A stretch of 64,000 nucleotides of DNA from Rhabditoides inermis (taxonomy: Eukaryota; Nematoda; Chromadorea; Rhabditida; Rhabditidae). The position numbers were made by a program, and so were the translations under genes. Location: contig CAWZYM010000070.1 in NCBI GenBank assembly GCA_963966185.1, positions 332,501 to 396,500 on the forward strand, written 5' to 3'. The notes below the pieces were generated by a model. It did not search any database. It saw only the letters and a program-made list of their open reading frames with translations, and was not told the origin of the DNA. Below are positions 61,464 to 64,000 of this stretch, in pieces (position 1 is the first letter of the stretch; each line of letters begins with the position of its first letter).

Positions 61464-62681
61464 CTACTGGCTGCTCTGCTCCTGCACCCGCATATCCGTC
61501 GCCGAGAAACGAGGGGTGAACGTCGCCGGACCAACGTTCCACGCCTCCACCTGCACAAACAGTGTAAACAACACAACAACAAGAATGTGCAGCTCACCTT
61601 GGTGGGCAGCTCCTTTCCGTACAGGTCGAGGAAGGCGGCAGGGTCAGCCTCGTCGTACACGGACACTCCGCGCTGCACAGGAGGCGCCTGCAACACGGAC
61701 AGGGGTTCAGCTAAGTAAGAATATCATAAAAATGTATACTTATATTCGGTGTAGCATTATTCAGTATTATAATCATGAACAGAAAAAAGAAGACAACATG
61801 TGCTACCTGTTTGAATAGGTGTTTGATCATGTTGAACTGTGGGTCGACGCAGAGGGAGAGGGGCGCGCGGGTGGGAACGTCCAGCGGGGAGCCCCCCGCA
61901 CGCACAGCCGCCTTCTTCGCCATGTGCACCTACAGAATTTTAATAGTTCACAAAATATTAAAAAAATAGCAATATTAAATATACCTGGAGGGGCGGAAGG
62001 GGGAAAGAGTCGGGCAGCGACATCTCTCCGATAGGGCGGGCGCACTTGGCGAGCGAGGCCTAGGAGATGACCATTGTGAATAATATTTGAAATCTTATTT
62101 TATTTACAGAACAACTGTTTTAAGCAGTTTAAAATATATAAAAAAAAACATTATACGATACCTCCTCGTGTTTGTGAACGACGCGCCAGTCAGAGCGGTT
62201 CAAGTCATGCGCGAACTCAAACACACCTAAACAATCGACATCCTTACGTGTCTTATACAATTAATGATACTACAATGCCAACCCAACAACGCACCGAGAT
62301 TCTTTCCACGGTAGGTCCACTCTCCCCACATCTTGCCGCCAAACAACCAGCGGTCCATAGCGGGCTGCACCTGAAACCACATGTTTAGAGACAAGAACTG
62401 AATACCTGAAGTAAACAAGTCAACAACTAACCCTGGTGATCCTGATGAAGGAGGGCTGGTCGGGCCACTGCCGCAGCCACTCGTTCTTGGTGACGACGCG
62501 GCCAACGCCGAAGCGCCGCATCTACAAACAATGCAGTTACAAAACAACAATACGAACCAGTTTAATAATCTAATAAATGCAAGGATTTGAAGAAACACAC
62601 CTGAGCGAGAAGCTCCCAGAGGAACTTGCCGTCTGCCGTCACGTCAAAATTTCCTACGAAACGGATCGCGCTCGCGGACAT
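61464..62681 (-). CDS. MRPS34: Mitochondrial ribosomal small-subunit protein mS34
   Basis: Structural component of the mitochondrial ribosome small subunit. The start (complement of 62679-62681) gives MSASAIRFVGNFDVTADGKF. Then MRRFGVGRVVTKNEWLRQWP and PSFIRITRVQPAMDRWLFGG, KMWGEWTYRGKNLG, VFEFAHDLNRSDWRVVHKHE, ASLAKCARPIGEMSLPDSFP, VHMAKKAAVRAGGSPLDVPT, VYDEADPAAFLDLYGKELPT and a final VEAWNVGPATFTPRFSATDM ending QEQSSQ (stop complement of 61464-61466). The 'GVGR.VT...W......S..R.TRV.P' and 'DWR.V.KHEE' blocks are characteristic of mS34. Eight small exons in consistent phase; length about 265 aa, slightly longer than the human protein at its C-terminus. No obvious cleavable presequence, as in the family. 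Confidence 0.87.
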
Positions 62682-63529
62682 TGCGCGTCTATAAATATCA
62701 CCTTTATCATAACAACTGTATAAAGTTGATAAGACCCACTATAAGAAATAACAACAAACGTAACAGAGAACAAACAAAGATGAAAACTTCTCAAAATCGC
62801 GTTCCAAATCGTCGTGTACTCAAATTGTGCAAAACGGTGTAGCACTATTCATTACACCAATAAGTTCTTTTCAAAATAAATTAAATAAATAAATAGAATC
62901 ATGAATTTATTATTTATCATAAATTACTACAAATTTATCCAATGTGTCAGAATAGCTCATAATTTCTTACAGTTTCCTTTGTTGTTTTGTCTGTTGGGGA
63001 CAGTCGACGTCTCTCTTCATCTCTGCTTCTTGTTCGTATCCGAATTCGCTCAATTCTCGACTGTTTCCATAAGCTCTGGTTCTTTCTCCCTTCCTCACCC
63101 TCTCTGCCTCCGTTTAGGAGAACTACTTTTTCATTGTAGGGAGATGACTCATTGATGTGTTTACGAGACCAGGATCCTGTATTTGTAAAGTGAATATGAC
63201 TAATGTAGTTGATAACATTTATAGGGTATCCCCCCGGTTCACGGTACGGCAGGCAACCATCTCGCCGCATATTTTCCAGACATCATTCTCGCGAGCCTAT
63301 TAATATATCCACTCAAACGCATTTATGCATTAGGCAATCATAGGATCAATAACAAACAAACGAGATCGACTTGAAATGTGAACGGAACGTATGAAAGATC
63401 GGTCGGTGGGAGACTTGAAGTCTCAAGAGGTATTTGTCACAGGTAAGTTCTACCACTATCAAGGAACCTGTATCATCTTCTATTGGGGGTGTGAGTGAAT
63501 GAGGGTTATCTATGTTTACGAGACCAGGA
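62682..63529. other. Spacer between mRpS34 and the Cys-loop receptor
   Basis: No supported gene. GTTTACGAGACCAGGATC occurs near 63160 and again near 63515, a small duplication. AT-rich in the first half. Confidence 0.45.
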
Positions 63530-63884
63530 TCACTGGAATGACTCTTGAGCCTTGTACGCCTTGGGTTTCTCGTTGAGGTAGTACATCCAGTAGACAATGT
63601 TGAAGATAGTGAACACAGCTAAAACGTAACCCTGAGTGAGACCGGAAACATAACGTGAATCGTACCAGGAAAGACGAACCGCGATACTTGATCTATGAAT
63701 AGAGCTTTTCTGCTGAATCTGATCGACTGAAAATGTTGCTTTATGGACCACTTCAGACGGGACCACCCACGAAGCTTCTTTCTACGTACCTTGTACATGA
63801 GATGCGCGCAGCTCTTGTTGAGTCGTCCGTAGAACTTCTGCGGAGGCACACTCCCGTCACTGTCGTAGTCATCCATTCCCGAAC
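63530..63884 (-). CDS. Cys-loop ligand-gated ion channel, C-terminal exons (partial at window edge)
   Basis: An exon beginning at complement of 63884 (after TTTCAG) encodes SGMDDYDSDGSVPPQKFYGR, a strongly basic TM3-TM4 loop segment (RRKKLRGWSRLKWSIK), and KALFIDQVSRFVFP. The last exon encodes GYVLAVFTIFNIVYWMYYLN and ends KAYKAQESFQ (stop complement of 63530-63532). 'D..SR..FP..F..FN..YW..Y' leading into the fourth membrane helix is the classic C-terminus of GABA/glycine/glutamate-type anion channels. The two parts are separated by only 34 bp; with canonical GT-AG the frame shifts by one, while FPGYVLAV reads naturally if one G is ignored. Upstream exons lie beyond 64000. Ligand unknown. Confidence 0.7.
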
Positions 63885-64000
63885 CTGAAACAATCTACTG
63901 GAAAGGAGTCTTGCATGATTGCGAGACAGGACAGGTGTGCTACGGTGCGGGAAAGGGTGGGAGGGTTTCCCGGCTTGCGGGTGTCCAGATAGTGATGTGA

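Overview
The window is a gene-dense animal (metazoan) nuclear segment with many short GT-AG introns, mostly about 40-250 bp. It is rich in (GA)n/(CT)n microsatellites and small foldback repeats. All identifications come from reading translations by eye; no database search was run. Gene content is bilaterian: RAB35, MAPK15/ERK7, a two-pore-domain K+ channel, a Cys-loop receptor, XPC/Rad4, mRpS34, a SEC14-GOLD protein, a kinesin-3 tail and a mitotic cyclin. Two adjacent secreted genes with EB-like cysteine modules, frequent TTTCAG acceptors and compact introns favour a nematode or another small ecdysozoan. That placement is inference; a flatworm or other small invertebrate is not excluded.

Layout. 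269-1704 (+): 3' end of a kinesin-3/KIF28-like gene. 2396-4563 (+): RING/B-box protein. 5825-12455 (-): XPC, with a 1.7 kb foldback element carrying tRNA-like sequences in one intron. 12885-13130: 42-bp minisatellite. 13557-15106 (-): unrecognised gene whose exons end in a recurring VDSM-like motif. 15437-15964 (-): CDCA3/Tome-1-like protein. 16394-17548 (+): RAB35. 18533-19857: foldback element and a 5'-truncated non-LTR reverse transcriptase. 20120-22235 (-): unrecognised MGN-start protein with disturbed frames. 22813-23907 (-): cyclin in which only the C-terminal box is visible. 26079-34047 (+): MAPK15, with a possible antisense gene nested in a 3.3 kb intron. 34736/36348-45344 (+): K2P channel with a very long, internally repeated C-terminal tail. 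46756-47672 and 48377-50376 (+): two EB-module secreted proteins. 50659-52237 and 52844-55454 (+): tandem paralogues of unknown function. 55917-60145 (-): SEC14-like CRAL-TRIO/GOLD protein. 61464-62681 (-): mRpS34. 63530-63884 (-): last exons of a Cys-loop ligand-gated channel running off the window.

The genes form no pathway. They are housekeeping genes (repair, trafficking, mitochondrial translation, cell cycle) mixed with excitability, signalling and secreted-protein genes. The most unusual content is repetitive: several different inverted-repeat elements, nearly all in introns. One family carries tRNA-like A/B-box sequences in each arm and has a second tRNA-headed palindrome nested inside one copy. 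Two minisatellites about 31 kb apart share one core sequence. Several genes need a frame change to keep a conserved-looking reading, which suggests residual assembly indels or real gene decay.
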